From contig DXAR01000176.1 in NCBI GenBank assembly GCA_019116945.1, forward strand, positions 1 through 64,000: a stretch of 64,000 nt of DNA, read 5' to 3'. Positions 9,437-18,916 of the stretch are shown here, one piece after another. Position 1 is the stretch's first letter. Each line of letters starts with the position of its first letter. Position numbers and translations under genes: made by a program. The notes under the pieces were generated by a model. It was given only the letters and a program-made list of their open reading frames with translations. It was not told the DNA's origin and ran no database searches. The DNA is from Candidatus Janibacter merdipullorum (GTDB lineage: Bacteria > Actinomycetota > Actinomycetes > Actinomycetales > Dermatophilaceae).

Positions 9437-9982
9437 TCAGAACCCACGAGGGCGCTGCGGCTCGGTCGGCGGGTGCTCCCCGTCGTCCGAGCCGTCGTCG
9501 TGCTGGAAGAGCAGGTTCTGCAGGGTCACCTGCACGGTCTCGACGTCGGGCACATCGGTCAGCTCCATCCCGGCCTTGTCCGTGGCATCGGAGATGACGA
9601 GGGTCCCGCAGCCGAGGACGCGGTCGATCGGCCCCTTCTCGATCGCCACGTCGTTGATCCGGTAGAGCGGGATGTCCCGCCCCTTCTTCGTCAGCAGGCC
9701 GTGGCGATAGCTCACCCGGCGGTTGGTGAAGACGTAGCGCGAGGAGTTCCACCGCCAGACCGGGATGAGGGTGCCGATGACGGCAAGGACCACGGCGATG
9801 ACCGCGACGACGGCCACGGCCCAGGTCCCCCAGTCCGTGTCCTGCGTCAGCGCAGCGGTGGCACCCACGATCGCGATGAGCACGACGAGCAGGAGGAGTG
9901 GGAGGACCAGCGCCTTCCAGTGGCTGCGCAGGTCCATCTGGATCTCTTCGCCGTCGGCGAGGTGCTTCTCCTTCAAGGCCAT
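9437..9982 (-). CDS. bacterial PH domain membrane protein
   Basis: Two TM segments followed by WRWNSSRYVFTNRRVSYRHGLLTKKGRDIPLYRINDV, PH (YdbS-like) signature. Confidence 0.8.
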   Translation of the reverse strand: MALKEKHLADGEEIQMDLRSHWKALVLPLLLLVVLIAIVGATAALTQDTDWGTWAVAVVAVIAVVLAVIGTLIPVWRWNSSRYVFTNRRVSYRHGLLTKKGRDIPLYRINDVAIEKGPIDRVLGCGTLVISDATDKAGMELTDVPDVETVQVTLQNLLFQHDDGSDDGEHPPTEPQRPRGF

Positions 9983-10022
9983 GGGGGGCATCCTGCCACC
10001 CACCGGCGACGATGCGGCAGGA

Positions 10023-10054
10023 CGAAGGGGGGACGGCCCGGCCGTCCCCCTTCG
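10023..10054. terminator. Hairpin between convergent-side CDS ends
   Basis: CGAAGGGGGGACGG / CCGTCCCCCTTCG stem. Confidence 0.7.
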
Positions 10055-10066
10055 CTTGTGGCGGGG

Positions 10067-11071
10067 TCAGGCCTTGCGCAGGCGCCCGATGGCCCCGTCG
10101 ATGTCCGCTCGGAGCATGCTCGGGCGCACGAAGTGCCCCCCGGCGAGCTCGTGCGACTCGTGCCGGATCCCGGCGCGGTCGAGGGCCGCGCGGAACTCGC
10201 GCTGTCCCGCGAGCACGTGTGCCTCGGTCGGGTTGGCTCCCGGGATGGTGAAGCCGGGGAAGTGCAGGGCGTCCGGGTTCAGGCCAGCCGCGAGGAAGAC
10301 GCGCTTGTTGCGGTAGCTCTCGATGCGCTCGACGGGGTTGTCCGCGGTGACCTTGGCCTGGTTCCAGCCGGGGACGCCGTAGAGCGTCCCGCCGCCGAGC
10401 TCGGCCACGGCCGAGGAGAGGTTGGCCCAGTGGGCGACGATGCCGCTGTCGCGCCGCAGACTCGCGGGTCCGGAGTGGCTGCTCACCGAGGCGAAGTGGC
10501 CGTAGTACTTCGCGGCGTACTTCAGCGCTCCGAAGCCACCCATCGAGAAGCCGCTGACCGCACGACCGTTGTACTCGGCGTACGTACGGAAGTTGGCGTC
10601 GATCCACGGGATGAGCTGGGAGATGTGGAAGGTCTCCCAGTCGCGCTTGCCGACCTGGCTGCTCACCGGGTTGGAGTACCACCCGGCGATCCCCCCGTCG
10701 GGCATGACGACGATGAGGTCCTTGTGGGCCGTCGCCCCGATGATGTCGTCCTCCAGGTGGAACTTCGTGAAGTTCTGGACGCCACCGTGGAGGAGGTACA
10801 TCACCGGGTAGCGCTTGCCACTCGTCTCGTAGCCGTCCGGGAGGAGGACGTTGACGCCCGGGGTCAAGCCGCCGATGGCCGCGGTCCTGAACTTGTAGTA
10901 CCGCAGGCGACCCGGGTTCTTGTGCTCGTTCGTGTCGGCGATGGTCAGCCCGTGGCCGTTGGTGGCTGCGCCGGCCGGCGTGGCGCCGAGGCCCACGGCG
11001 GCACCGGCGACGGCCAGGCCGGCCCCGCCCCGGATGATCGTGCGGCGGCTGAGTCCTGCGTGCTGGCTCAT
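10067..11071 (-). CDS. Tat-exported esterase (alpha/beta hydrolase, esterase D-like)
   Basis: SRRTIIRGGAGLAVAGAAVGLGATPAGAA Tat signal; VSGFSMGGFGALKYA GxSxG. Confidence 0.8.
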   Translation of the reverse strand: MSQHAGLSRRTIIRGGAGLAVAGAAVGLGATPAGAATNGHGLTIADTNEHKNPGRLRYYKFRTAAIGGLTPGVNVLLPDGYETSGKRYPVMYLLHGGVQNFTKFHLEDDIIGATAHKDLIVVMPDGGIAGWYSNPVSSQVGKRDWETFHISQLIPWIDANFRTYAEYNGRAVSGFSMGGFGALKYAAKYYGHFASVSSHSGPASLRRDSGIVAHWANLSSAVAELGGGTLYGVPGWNQAKVTADNPVERIESYRNKRVFLAAGLNPDALHFPGFTIPGANPTEAHVLAGQREFRAALDRAGIRHESHELAGGHFVRPSMLRADIDGAIGRLRKA

Positions 11072-11228
11072 GGAGGTCTCCCCCTTGGGTGATGTGATGG
11101 ACCGCGCCAGCCCAATCGACCCGATGGACCGCTGGTCATCGCCGAGGTGAACGCCGGCGCAACAGGCCTTCAGCGGACGGTCAGGGCCTGCGTCCGGGGC
11201 ACAGGGATGGCGCGGGCGGGCATGACGA

Positions 11229-11265
11229 AGGCCCCTGACCTGGCGTCTCCGCAGGTCAGGGGCCT
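11229..11265. terminator. Hairpin downstream of the tRNA-Gly/Cys/Val cluster
   Basis: AGGCCCCTGACCT ... AGGTCAGGGGCCT, 13-bp perfect stem. Confidence 0.75.
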
Positions 11266-11277
11266 GATCGTGCTGGT

Positions 11278-11348
11278 GGGCGATACTGGGTTTGAACCAG
11301 TGACCTCTTCCGTGTCAAGGAAGCGCGCTACCGCTGCGCCAATCGCCC
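11278..11348 (-). tRNA. tRNA-Val(GAC)
   Basis: GGGCGATTGGCGCAGCGGTAGCGCGCTTCCTTGACACGGAAGAGGTCACTGGTTCAAACCCAGTATCGCCC; anticodon GAC. Confidence 0.93.
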
Positions 11349-11376
11349 AAGATCATGCTCGGTCCAGCATGGTCGA

Positions 11377-11446
11377 GGTGGAGACGGGATTTGAACCCGT
11401 GTAGACGGCTTTGCAGGCCGTTGCCTCGCCTCTCGGCCACTCCACC
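11377..11446 (-). tRNA. tRNA-Cys(GCA)
   Basis: GGTGGAGTGGCCGAGAGGCGAGGCAACGGCCTGCAAAGCCGTCTACACGGGTTCAAATCCCGTCTCCACC; anticodon GCA. Confidence 0.92.
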
Positions 11447-11468
11447 ATGAAGGCGGTGAACCTTCCGA

Positions 11469-11540
11469 GCGGATGACCGGGTTCGAACCGGCGACCTCAA
11501 CCTTGGCAAGGTTGCGCTCTACCAACTGAGCTACATCCGC
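11469..11540 (-). tRNA. tRNA-Gly(GCC)
   Basis: GCGGATGTAGCTCAGTTGGTAGAGCGCAACCTTGCCAAGGTTGAGGTCGCCGGTTCGAACCCGGTCATCCGC; anticodon GCC. Confidence 0.95.
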
Positions 11541-11665
11541 ACTTCCGCCGTTCGCATCTCTGCGTTGGCGTGCGGAGTGACAGTAGCCCACACGTCCGGC
11601 AGATTCCAAACCGAGGGTGAACAGCACCTGATGTCGCCGGGCACCACCCCCGTATCGTGCGCCTC

Positions 11666-13342
11666 ATGCCCACGCACGAAGTCACGAACCAGGTCCCGCC
11701 GCTCCTCGGTCAGGACGTCTTCTCGAGCGATCCGACGCTCACCGAGGGTGTCGACCGGTGGGTGCCCACCGAGCGTCGGGAGGCGGCCGTGAGCGAACTC
11801 ACGGACCTCGGACGGCTCGCCGGTACCGAGCAGGCCGCCGAGTGGGCAGATCGGGCGCACCGCACCCCGCCGCGCCTCGTCACCCACGACCGGTGGGGCC
11901 ACCGGGTCGACGAGGTCGACTTCGATCCCGCCTGGCACGAGCTCATGCGCACGGCCGCCGCGGCCGGACTCACCGCGGAGCCGTGGACCCGGGACGAAGG
12001 GAGCGGCGACCACGTCCGGCGAGCTGCCGGCTTCATCACGTGGAGCCAGGTCGAGCCCGGGCACATCTGCCCGATCACCATGACCAACGCGGCGGTCCCC
12101 GCCCTTCGCCACTCCCCCGAGCTCGCCGCACGCTGGGAGCCGCTGCTCGCCTCCCGCGAGTACGACTTCGGACTGCGGGAGGCCGGCACGAAGGCGGGGG
12201 TCATCGCGGGCATGGGGATGACGGAGAAGCAGGGCGGCTCCGACGTGCGCGCGAATGCCACGACGGCCGTCGCCACGCCCGGCGGCCCGCTCACCGGCAG
12301 CACCTACCGCCTCACCGGGCACAAGTGGTTCTGCTCCGCCCCGATGAGCGATGCCTTCCTCGTCCTGGCCAAGACGACGCCGGAGGCGCCGCCGAGCTGC
12401 TTCCTCGTCCCCCGCGTCCTCGAGGACGGGACCCGCAACTTCTTCGCCCTGCAGCGGCTCAAGGACAAGCTCGGGGACCGCTCCAATGCCTCCTCGGAGG
12501 TGGAGCTCGACGGCACCTGGGGCGCCCTCGTCGGCGAGGAGGGGCGCGGGGTCCGCGCGATCATCGACATGGTGTCGACGACGCGGCTCGACTGCATCCT
12601 CGGGTCGGCCTCGACGATGCGGGCCGCGCTCACCCGTGCGGTCCACCACACCCGGCACCGATCCGCCTTCGGCGCACTCCTCGTCGACCAGCCGCTCATG
12701 CGCAATGTGCTCACCGACCTGGCACTCGAGTCCGAGGCCGCGACGCTGCTCGGGCTGCGCCTCGCGCACGCCCTCGACGAGGGCGACACGGAACTGACCC
12801 GCCTGGGGGTGGCGGTCGGCAAGTACTGGGTGTGCAAGCGGACCGCTCCCTTCGTCGCCGAGGCACTGGAGTGCCTCGGCGGCAACGGCTACGTCGAGGA
12901 GCACGGCATGGCCCGGCTCTACCGGCAGGCGCCGCTGAACTCCATCTGGGAGGGCTCGGGCAATGTCAACGCGCTCGACGTCCTCCGGGCGATCTCCCGG
13001 GAGCCGGCCTCGCTCATGGCGCTGCTCAAGGAGATGGCCGTGGCACGCGGGCAGCTGACCACCCTCGACGGCGCCATCGACGACCTCGAGCGCGATCTTG
13101 GCGAGCTGGCGTCGCGGGGCCCGGAGGACCTGGCGGCCGGGTCACGGCGCCTCGTGGAACGGCTCGCGACGACCTTCCAGGCGAGCCTCATGGTCACCCA
13201 CGCCCCGGCCGAGGTGGCCGAGGCCTTCGTCGAGTCGCGACTCGGGGCGGGCCACGGGGCGACCTTCGGCACCCTCGATACCGGCCTCGTTACGCTGGCC
13301 GGGGCCACCACGCTCGACCGGTCGAGCGTCAGGACTTCTTGA
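11666..13342 (+). CDS. aidB: AidB-like acyl-CoA dehydrogenase family protein
   Basis: THEVTNQVPPLLGQDVFSSDPTL N-terminus, GMGMTEKQGGSDVRANAT, GNGYVEEHGMARLYRQAPLNSIWEGSGN. Confidence 0.85.
   Translation: MPTHEVTNQVPPLLGQDVFSSDPTLTEGVDRWVPTERREAAVSELTDLGRLAGTEQAAEWADRAHRTPPRLVTHDRWGHRVDEVDFDPAWHELMRTAAAAGLTAEPWTRDEGSGDHVRRAAGFITWSQVEPGHICPITMTNAAVPALRHSPELAARWEPLLASREYDFGLREAGTKAGVIAGMGMTEKQGGSDVRANATTAVATPGGPLTGSTYRLTGHKWFCSAPMSDAFLVLAKTTPEAPPSCFLVPRVLEDGTRNFFALQRLKDKLGDRSNASSEVELDGTWGALVGEEGRGVRAIIDMVSTTRLDCILGSASTMRAALTRAVHHTRHRSAFGALLVDQPLMRNVLTDLALESEAATLLGLRLAHALDEGDTELTRLGVAVGKYWVCKRTAPFVAEALECLGGNGYVEEHGMARLYRQAPLNSIWEGSGNVNALDVLRAISREPASLMALLKEMAVARGQLTTLDGAIDDLERDLGELASRGPEDLAAGSRRLVERLATTFQASLMVTHAPAEVAEAFVESRLGAGHGATFGTLDTGLVTLAGATTLDRSSVRTS
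13310..13329. terminator. 20-bp perfect palindrome at tail-to-tail aidB/ppk2 junction
   Basis: ACGCTCGACCGGTCGAGCGT, abuts ppk2 stop. Confidence 0.45.
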
Positions 13343-14195
13343 GGCGCTTCTGCTCCGCAGCGACGTCGAAGTCGGCCTTTGGCCACTGCGGGTCGAGTTC
13401 TTCGAGGTGCTCCTTGAGGAGCTGCATCACCGCGAGCCGGGCGAACCACTTGCGGTCGGCCGGGACGACGTACCACGGCGCGGCATCCGTCGACGTCCTG
13501 TCGATGACGGCCTGATACGCCTCCTGGTAGTCCTCCCAGTGGCCACGCTCGTCGATGTCGGTGGGGTTGAACTTCCAGTGCTTGTCGGGACGGTCGAGGC
13601 GCTCGGTGAGGCGCTCCTTCTGCTCCTCCTTGCTGATGTGGAGCATGACCTTGATGACCGTCGTGCCCTTGTCGACGAGCCCCTTCTCGAAGGTCGTGAT
13701 CTGTCCGTAGCGCCGGGCCCACTGCGCCCGCGGGACGAGGTCGTGGACGCGCACGATGAGCACGTCCTCGTAGTGGCTGCGGTCGAAGACGCCGATCCGG
13801 CCGGCGGTGGGGAGGGCATTGCGGATGCGCCAGAGGAAGGGATGCTTCCGTTCCTCCGCCGTCGGCGCCTTGAAGGAGGTGATGTCGACGCCCTGCGGGT
13901 CCACGGCACCCACGACATGACGCATGATGCCGCCCTTGCCGGAGGTGTCCATGCCCTGCACGACGAGCAGGACGCTGCGCTCGCCACCGGCGGTCGCCTC
14001 GGCGAAGAGCCGCTCCTGGAGATCCGAGACCGGCTCGGCCAGGTCGGCGAGGGCCTCCTGCCCGTCGGCCTTGTCCCCGGAGAACCCGGGCGTGCTGCGC
14101 GGATCGATGTCCGCGAGCTGCGTCCCGGGTCCGGCGCGCAGTGCGTCCCGGAAGGGAGTCCTGGACTCCTTGCTCTTCTTCTTGTCCTTGCCCAT
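13329..14195 (-). CDS. ppk2: polyphosphate kinase 2 family
   Basis: VQGMDTSGKGGIMRHVVGAVDPQGV, FDRSHYEDVLIVRVH. Confidence 0.9.
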   Translation of the reverse strand: MGKDKKKSKESRTPFRDALRAGPGTQLADIDPRSTPGFSGDKADGQEALADLAEPVSDLQERLFAEATAGGERSVLLVVQGMDTSGKGGIMRHVVGAVDPQGVDITSFKAPTAEERKHPFLWRIRNALPTAGRIGVFDRSHYEDVLIVRVHDLVPRAQWARRYGQITTFEKGLVDKGTTVIKVMLHISKEEQKERLTERLDRPDKHWKFNPTDIDERGHWEDYQEAYQAVIDRTSTDAAPWYVVPADRKWFARLAVMQLLKEHLEELDPQWPKADFDVAAEQKRLKKS

Positions 14196-14243
14196 GCACG
14201 CATCCTGTCACTGCCGGACGCGCCGTGGGCCAGACTGCTGGGC

Positions 14244-14927
14244 ATGCGCATCCTCATCGCCGACCACGCCGCCGCGCCGGTCACCCCGGGAGACCCGATC
14301 GACGACGCTGGGATCGACGCGCTCTACGCCTCCACGGAGCCCCTGCTGCGGCTGAACTTCGTCGCCACGCTCGACGGCGCCGCCACCGGCGCGGACGGAC
14401 GCTCCGGCACGATCAACTCGGACGCAGACCACCGAGGGTTCACCGCGATGCGACGGGCGGCGGATGTGCTCCTCGTCGGCGCCGGGACGGCCCGCGCCGA
14501 GGGCTACGGCCCGGCCGGGACCCCGATGGTCGTCATCTCCTCACGTCCGGAACTGCCGAAGTCTGCACGTGGCGGCGGAGTTGTCCTGGCCACGACCCGG
14601 TCATCGGGCGCGACTGCGGGAGAGCGGGTCTGGCTCTGCGGGGAGGACAGCGTGGACCTTGCGGTGGTCGTCTCCCGCGCACGGGAGACCTTCGGGCCCC
14701 ACCTCCTCTGCGAAGGGGGTCCCACCCTCGCCGCCGAGCTGGTCGCCGCCGGCCTCGTCGACGAGCTGGCCCTGTCGTGGACGCCTCAGCTCGTCGGGGG
14801 CGGGCGCGACTCCCATCCGCGCGTCCTCGACGGCGAGGCCGTCGACGTGGAGCTCACCTGCCGCCATCTCCTCGAGGAGGACGGGACCCTGCTCGGCCTC
14901 TGGCGGGTCAGCGGACGAAGTCGGTGA
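14244..14927 (+). CDS. RibD C-terminal/dihydrofolate reductase-like protein
   Basis: LNFVATLDGAATGADGRSGTINSDADHRGFTAMRRAADVLLVGAGTARAEGYGP, CEGGPTLAAELVAAGLVDEL. Confidence 0.85.
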   Translation: MRILIADHAAAPVTPGDPIDDAGIDALYASTEPLLRLNFVATLDGAATGADGRSGTINSDADHRGFTAMRRAADVLLVGAGTARAEGYGPAGTPMVVISSRPELPKSARGGGVVLATTRSSGATAGERVWLCGEDSVDLAVVVSRARETFGPHLLCEGGPTLAAELVAAGLVDELALSWTPQLVGGGRDSHPRVLDGEAVDVELTCRHLLEEDGTLLGLWRVSGRSR

Positions 14928-16074
14928 CGACGGCGTCCCAGCGGCGCGGATCGACGTTCCACTCCTTGCAGTGCCGGGCCAGCGACCACGGCTCGTACGT
15001 GATGAGGTCCGGGCGCGCCTGGGAGAGCGCCTCGCTCGGACCGACGGGAACGAACTCGTCGTCCCGGGAGTGGATGAGCAGGATCGGGTGGTTCAGCTCC
15101 TCGGCCCGCTTGACCCAGTTGGTCCTCGCGACGTCGACGCTCTCCGAGACACCGACGAGCCGCTTGGCCCAGTGCTGGCCCATGAGGGCGCTGCCGAGGT
15201 GCCCGATCGGGGCCGGCACGCGGTGGAGGTCGGCGTGGTGGCGCAGGACATCGCCCCAGTCGACGACCGGGCCGTCGAGGATGGCGCGCGAGACGACGGC
15301 GGAGAGCCGGGAGCGGTCGAGGAACTGCAGGACGATCGCGCCGCCCATCGACCACCCGACGAGGATGATCTCGCGGGCCCCTCGGGCGAGGGCGAGGGAG
15401 ACCGCGTCCTCGATGTCCCGCCACTCCGACATCCCGAGGTTGTAGCGGCCATCGGGTCCCACCGGGGCCTCGCCGTCGTTGCGGTAGCTCGGGACGAGGC
15501 AGGTCAGGCCGGCCGCGTGCAGCGCAGGGATGGCCCGCAGTGCCTCCAGCCGGCGTGCCCCGCGCCCGTGGACGAGGACGGCCCACCGGTCGCCGGTGCC
15601 GTGCTCGCCGGGGACGACCCAAGCCGGCATCGGCCCGAGCTCTGCGGGGACGATGACGTCCTCCGTCGCCAGTCCGAGGTCTGACTGCGGGTCACGGCCC
15701 CAGTAGTAGCCGTTGAAACGGGCCGGACCGGGCTGGAGCCTCCCTTCGTCCACGGCGAGGAGCTCGCGGCGCACCCGCTCACGCCGGTGGTCCACCTCGA
15801 GGACGCCACCGATGCGCGCGTGCCCCCGGCCGCCCTCCAACCACAACCCGTACCGCCCCGGCACGAGGAGGTCGGGCGTACCGGACAGGGTGATGCTGTC
15901 GGAGTGGATCGCGTGGATGACGCTGTCGTCCGGGCGGATCGGGTCGGGCGTGAGGACCCGACGCGCGAAGTACGTCGCCGCGCCCATCCACACCGACCCG
16001 GCACCGACGAGCGCCGACCCCACGGCCACGGACCCGTACGTCAGCGCCCGCTCGGCCACCGTCCTCTTCGCCAC
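14908..16074 (-). CDS. alpha/beta hydrolase, membrane-anchored
   Basis: N-terminal TM; ILVGWSMGGAIVLQFL; LIHSRDDEFVPVGPSEAL. Confidence 0.8.
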   Translation of the reverse strand: MAKRTVAERALTYGSVAVGSALVGAGSVWMGAATYFARRVLTPDPIRPDDSVIHAIHSDSITLSGTPDLLVPGRYGLWLEGGRGHARIGGVLEVDHRRERVRRELLAVDEGRLQPGPARFNGYYWGRDPQSDLGLATEDVIVPAELGPMPAWVVPGEHGTGDRWAVLVHGRGARRLEALRAIPALHAAGLTCLVPSYRNDGEAPVGPDGRYNLGMSEWRDIEDAVSLALARGAREIILVGWSMGGAIVLQFLDRSRLSAVVSRAILDGPVVDWGDVLRHHADLHRVPAPIGHLGSALMGQHWAKRLVGVSESVDVARTNWVKRAEELNHPILLIHSRDDEFVPVGPSEALSQARPDLITYEPWSLARHCKEWNVDPRRWDAVVTDFVR

Positions 16075-16120
16075 GCGCCCATGCTCTCAAATGTCGTGCG
16101 CTCCGGGCAGAATGTGATGG

Positions 16121-17179
16121 GTGACACCACTCCCCGACACCAGCCCGACGCCCATGCTCGCCAAGGCCGTGACGACCCTCCCGGAGCAGGGCGCGGTCGA
16201 CGGGGGGTGGTCCTACGAGCCGAAGTGGGACGGCTTCCGTTGCATCATCATCAAGGACGGCGACGACGTCGACCTCGCCAGCCGCGGCAAGAAGCCCCTG
16301 ACGCGGTACTTCCCCGAGCTCGTCGCCGCCTGCCGTGAGCACCTCGACGGCAGCGTCGTCCTCGACGGCGAGGTCGTCGTGCGCAGCGGAGAGCCCGGCG
16401 CCCAGCGGCTGGACTGGGAGGCCCTCGGGCAGCGCATCCACCCCGCCGAGTCCCGGGTGGCGAAGCTCTCCGTGGAGACCCCCGCGGAGTTCATCGCCTT
16501 CGACCTGCTCGGCATCGGCGACGAGGACGTGACAGGCGCTCCCTTCGCCGAGCGGCGGGCTCGGCTCGAGGACTACTTCGGGCACCTGGCGAAGGGGGCT
16601 CCTCTCCACCTGACGAGGGTGACGCGTGACGTCGACGAGGCCCGGGACTGGTTCACCCGCTTCGAGGGGGCGGGCCTGGACGGGGTCGTTGCCAAGGCGC
16701 TGGCCTCGCCCTACTCCCCCGGCAAGCGGACGATGCTCAAGATCAAGCACAAGCGCACGGCCGAGGCCGTCGTCACCGGCTATCGGGTGCACAAGTCGGG
16801 TGCGGGAGTCGGGTCCCTGCTCCTCGGCCTGCACCACGACGGTCAGCTCTTCAACGTCGGCGGGATCGCCGCCTTCACCGCCAAGCGTCGCCTCGAGCTC
16901 GTCGAGGAACTCGAGCCCCTCGTGCGCCGTGACGCCGAGGGGGAGGTCGAGCACGCCGAGACCGACCGCTCCCGCTTCTCGTCGGGCAAGGACGTCTCCT
17001 ACGTGCCCCTGCGGCCCGAGCGCGTCGTCGAGGTCGCCTTCGACCAGCTCGAGGGCTGGCGCTTCCGGCACACCGTCCAGTTCCTGCGGTGGCGCCCCGA
17101 CCGCGACCCGGAGTCGTGCACGCTCGACCAGATCGACCGGGCTCCGGCCTACGACCTGGGTGAGGTGCTGACGGACTGA
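16121..17179 (+). CDS. ligC: ATP-dependent DNA ligase, LigC-like
   Basis: Adenylation motif YEPKWDGFRCI, SRGKK, DGEVVV, EGLDGVVAK-type, KIKHKRTAEAVV. Confidence 0.9.
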   Translation: MTPLPDTSPTPMLAKAVTTLPEQGAVDGGWSYEPKWDGFRCIIIKDGDDVDLASRGKKPLTRYFPELVAACREHLDGSVVLDGEVVVRSGEPGAQRLDWEALGQRIHPAESRVAKLSVETPAEFIAFDLLGIGDEDVTGAPFAERRARLEDYFGHLAKGAPLHLTRVTRDVDEARDWFTRFEGAGLDGVVAKALASPYSPGKRTMLKIKHKRTAEAVVTGYRVHKSGAGVGSLLLGLHHDGQLFNVGGIAAFTAKRRLELVEELEPLVRRDAEGEVEHAETDRSRFSSGKDVSYVPLRPERVVEVAFDQLEGWRFRHTVQFLRWRPDRDPESCTLDQIDRAPAYDLGEVLTD

Positions 17180-17210
17180 CGAGGACGCCCCCGATCGGTA
17201 CCGTCGCAGG

Positions 17211-17489
17211 ATGAACATGCTGCGCGATCGCTACGACCTGACCATCGACGGCTGCCCCGTGCGTCTCGTCGGGAGCAGCGGGCCGCTGCGCGCCACCTGG
17301 GCCCTCTACGAGGGGGATCAGCTGCTCGAGGAGTACAAGGCGATCGCCGGGTCCTTCGACATCTCCGGCACCCTCTCCTCCGGCACCGAGGTCGTGGTGA
17401 CCATCGAGCAGTCCATGTCCGGACCGACCCGGGTCACCGTCCATGCCGGTGACGAGATGGTCCTGGACACCGAGGGCTTCGTCCTCTGA
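17211..17489 (+). CDS. Uncharacterised 92-aa protein between ligC and polymerase gene
   Basis: MNMLRDRYDLTIDGCPVRLVGSSGPLRATWALYEGDQLLEEYKAIAGSFDISGTLSSGTEV; ORF with sensible codon use, no identified family. Confidence 0.6.
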   Translation: MNMLRDRYDLTIDGCPVRLVGSSGPLRATWALYEGDQLLEEYKAIAGSFDISGTLSSGTEVVVTIEQSMSGPTRVTVHAGDEMVLDTEGFVL

Positions 17490-17493
17490 CGGC

Positions 17494-18576
17494 TCACTCC
17501 TCGACCCGGTTGCCGTCCTCGTCCCAGTGCTCGGCGACCTTCTTGCTCGGCTGAACGCGGGGTGGCTCACCGGGCATCTTCGGGTAGTCGGGCGGGAAGT
17601 TCAGCTCGCCCCCCGGCAGCGTCTCCCACAGCTCGAGCAGCGGCTCGAGGGAGAAAGCCCGCTCGTCCATGTCCGCCCACGGATCGCCCTCGGCGAGATG
17701 GTCGAGGACGGTCGTGAGGTTGTACGCGGCCGGGTCGGTGACCGCGGCGAGCTGATCCCACGACACAGGGGTGCTCACGGGGGCGCCGGGACGAGCCCGC
17801 AGGCTCCAGGGACCGGCGATGGTGCGGTCGCGGTTGTTCTGGTTGAAGTCGATGAAGATCCGCTCGCCGCGCTCCTCCTTCCACCAGGCCGTCGTCACGC
17901 CGTCATCACGGCGCTCCAGCTCGCGGCCGAAGCCGATCGCGGCGTGCCGCAGCTCCTCGAAGGACCACCGCGGCTCGATCCGCACGTAGACGTGGATGCC
18001 GCGGTTGCCGCTCGTCTTGGGGTAGCCGCGTAGCCCGAGCTCTTCAAGGAGGTCGCGAGCACTCGCCGCCACCCGCTGGGCGTCGGTGAAATCCGTCCCC
18101 GGCTGCGGGTCGAGGTCGATCCGCAGCTCGTCGGGGTGGTCGACCTCGGGGCGCCTCACCGGCCACGGGTGGAAGGTCAGCGTCCCCATCTGCGCCGCCC
18201 ACACGAGTGCCGCGGGCTCGCTCGGGCACAGCTCCTCGGCAGTCCGTCCGCTCGGGAAGGCGATCTCCACGGTCTCGACCCAGTCGGGCGCGCCGCGCGG
18301 CAGCCGCTTCTGGTAGAAGCCGTCGGCGTCTCTGTCCTTCGGCCCGACCGCCAGGCGCATCCCCTCGCGCCAGCCGTCCGGCCACCGCTCCATCGCCGTC
18401 GGCCGCTCCCCGATCGTGCGCATCATCGTCTCGCCCACGGCGGCGACGTACTCGCACACCTCGAGCTTCGAGATCGCCGGCGTCCGCTCGGTCGCCTCGT
18501 AGATCACCCGATCGGGACTGGAGACGCGCACCTCCCGATCACCAGCTGTGACCATCGCGGCGGGGGTCTTGGCCAT
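17494..18576 (-). CDS. LigD-type primase/polymerase (PolDom), stand-alone
   Basis: LRIDLDPQPGTDFTDAQRVA (catalytic DxD), TSGNRGIHVYVRI, DFNQNNRDRTIAGPWSLRARPGAPVSTPVSWDQL. Confidence 0.92.
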   Translation of the reverse strand: MAKTPAAMVTAGDREVRVSSPDRVIYEATERTPAISKLEVCEYVAAVGETMMRTIGERPTAMERWPDGWREGMRLAVGPKDRDADGFYQKRLPRGAPDWVETVEIAFPSGRTAEELCPSEPAALVWAAQMGTLTFHPWPVRRPEVDHPDELRIDLDPQPGTDFTDAQRVAASARDLLEELGLRGYPKTSGNRGIHVYVRIEPRWSFEELRHAAIGFGRELERRDDGVTTAWWKEERGERIFIDFNQNNRDRTIAGPWSLRARPGAPVSTPVSWDQLAAVTDPAAYNLTTVLDHLAEGDPWADMDERAFSLEPLLELWETLPGGELNFPPDYPKMPGEPPRVQPSKKVAEHWDEDGNRVEE

Positions 18577-18916
18577 GCGGTCAGCCTAGGGCTCCAGCGG
18601 TACCGGAGGGGGCCGGAGACCCTGCCTCCGCCGGCCAGCCCGGTTCGCGCCTCACGCCGCCACCTCTGCCGGTGTTACGCGCGGGTACAGCAGCCACTAC
18701 AGCGGTAGGGCGTCAGAGAAATCTCGGAAAAGCCGGGCCTCTCGGTGCTGGCTACGTCCGTAGTGATAGCCGTACCCGCTGGTCACCGACGAGGAGGACC
18801 GGTCACGGATCGTCACGCAGCGTTCACCGGGCGACCACCTTCCCACGCTGCAAAGGGAGCCGCACCCGCCTACCGTCCTCAACGGGCCCCACCCCTCGCA
18901 CCAGGAGCACCCACCG

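Noticed and set aside
18660-18916. Possible riboswitch or ncRNA in the divergent spacer before the secreted nuclease
   Set aside because: Long spacer, but no recognised riboswitch core or stable structure that I could justify.
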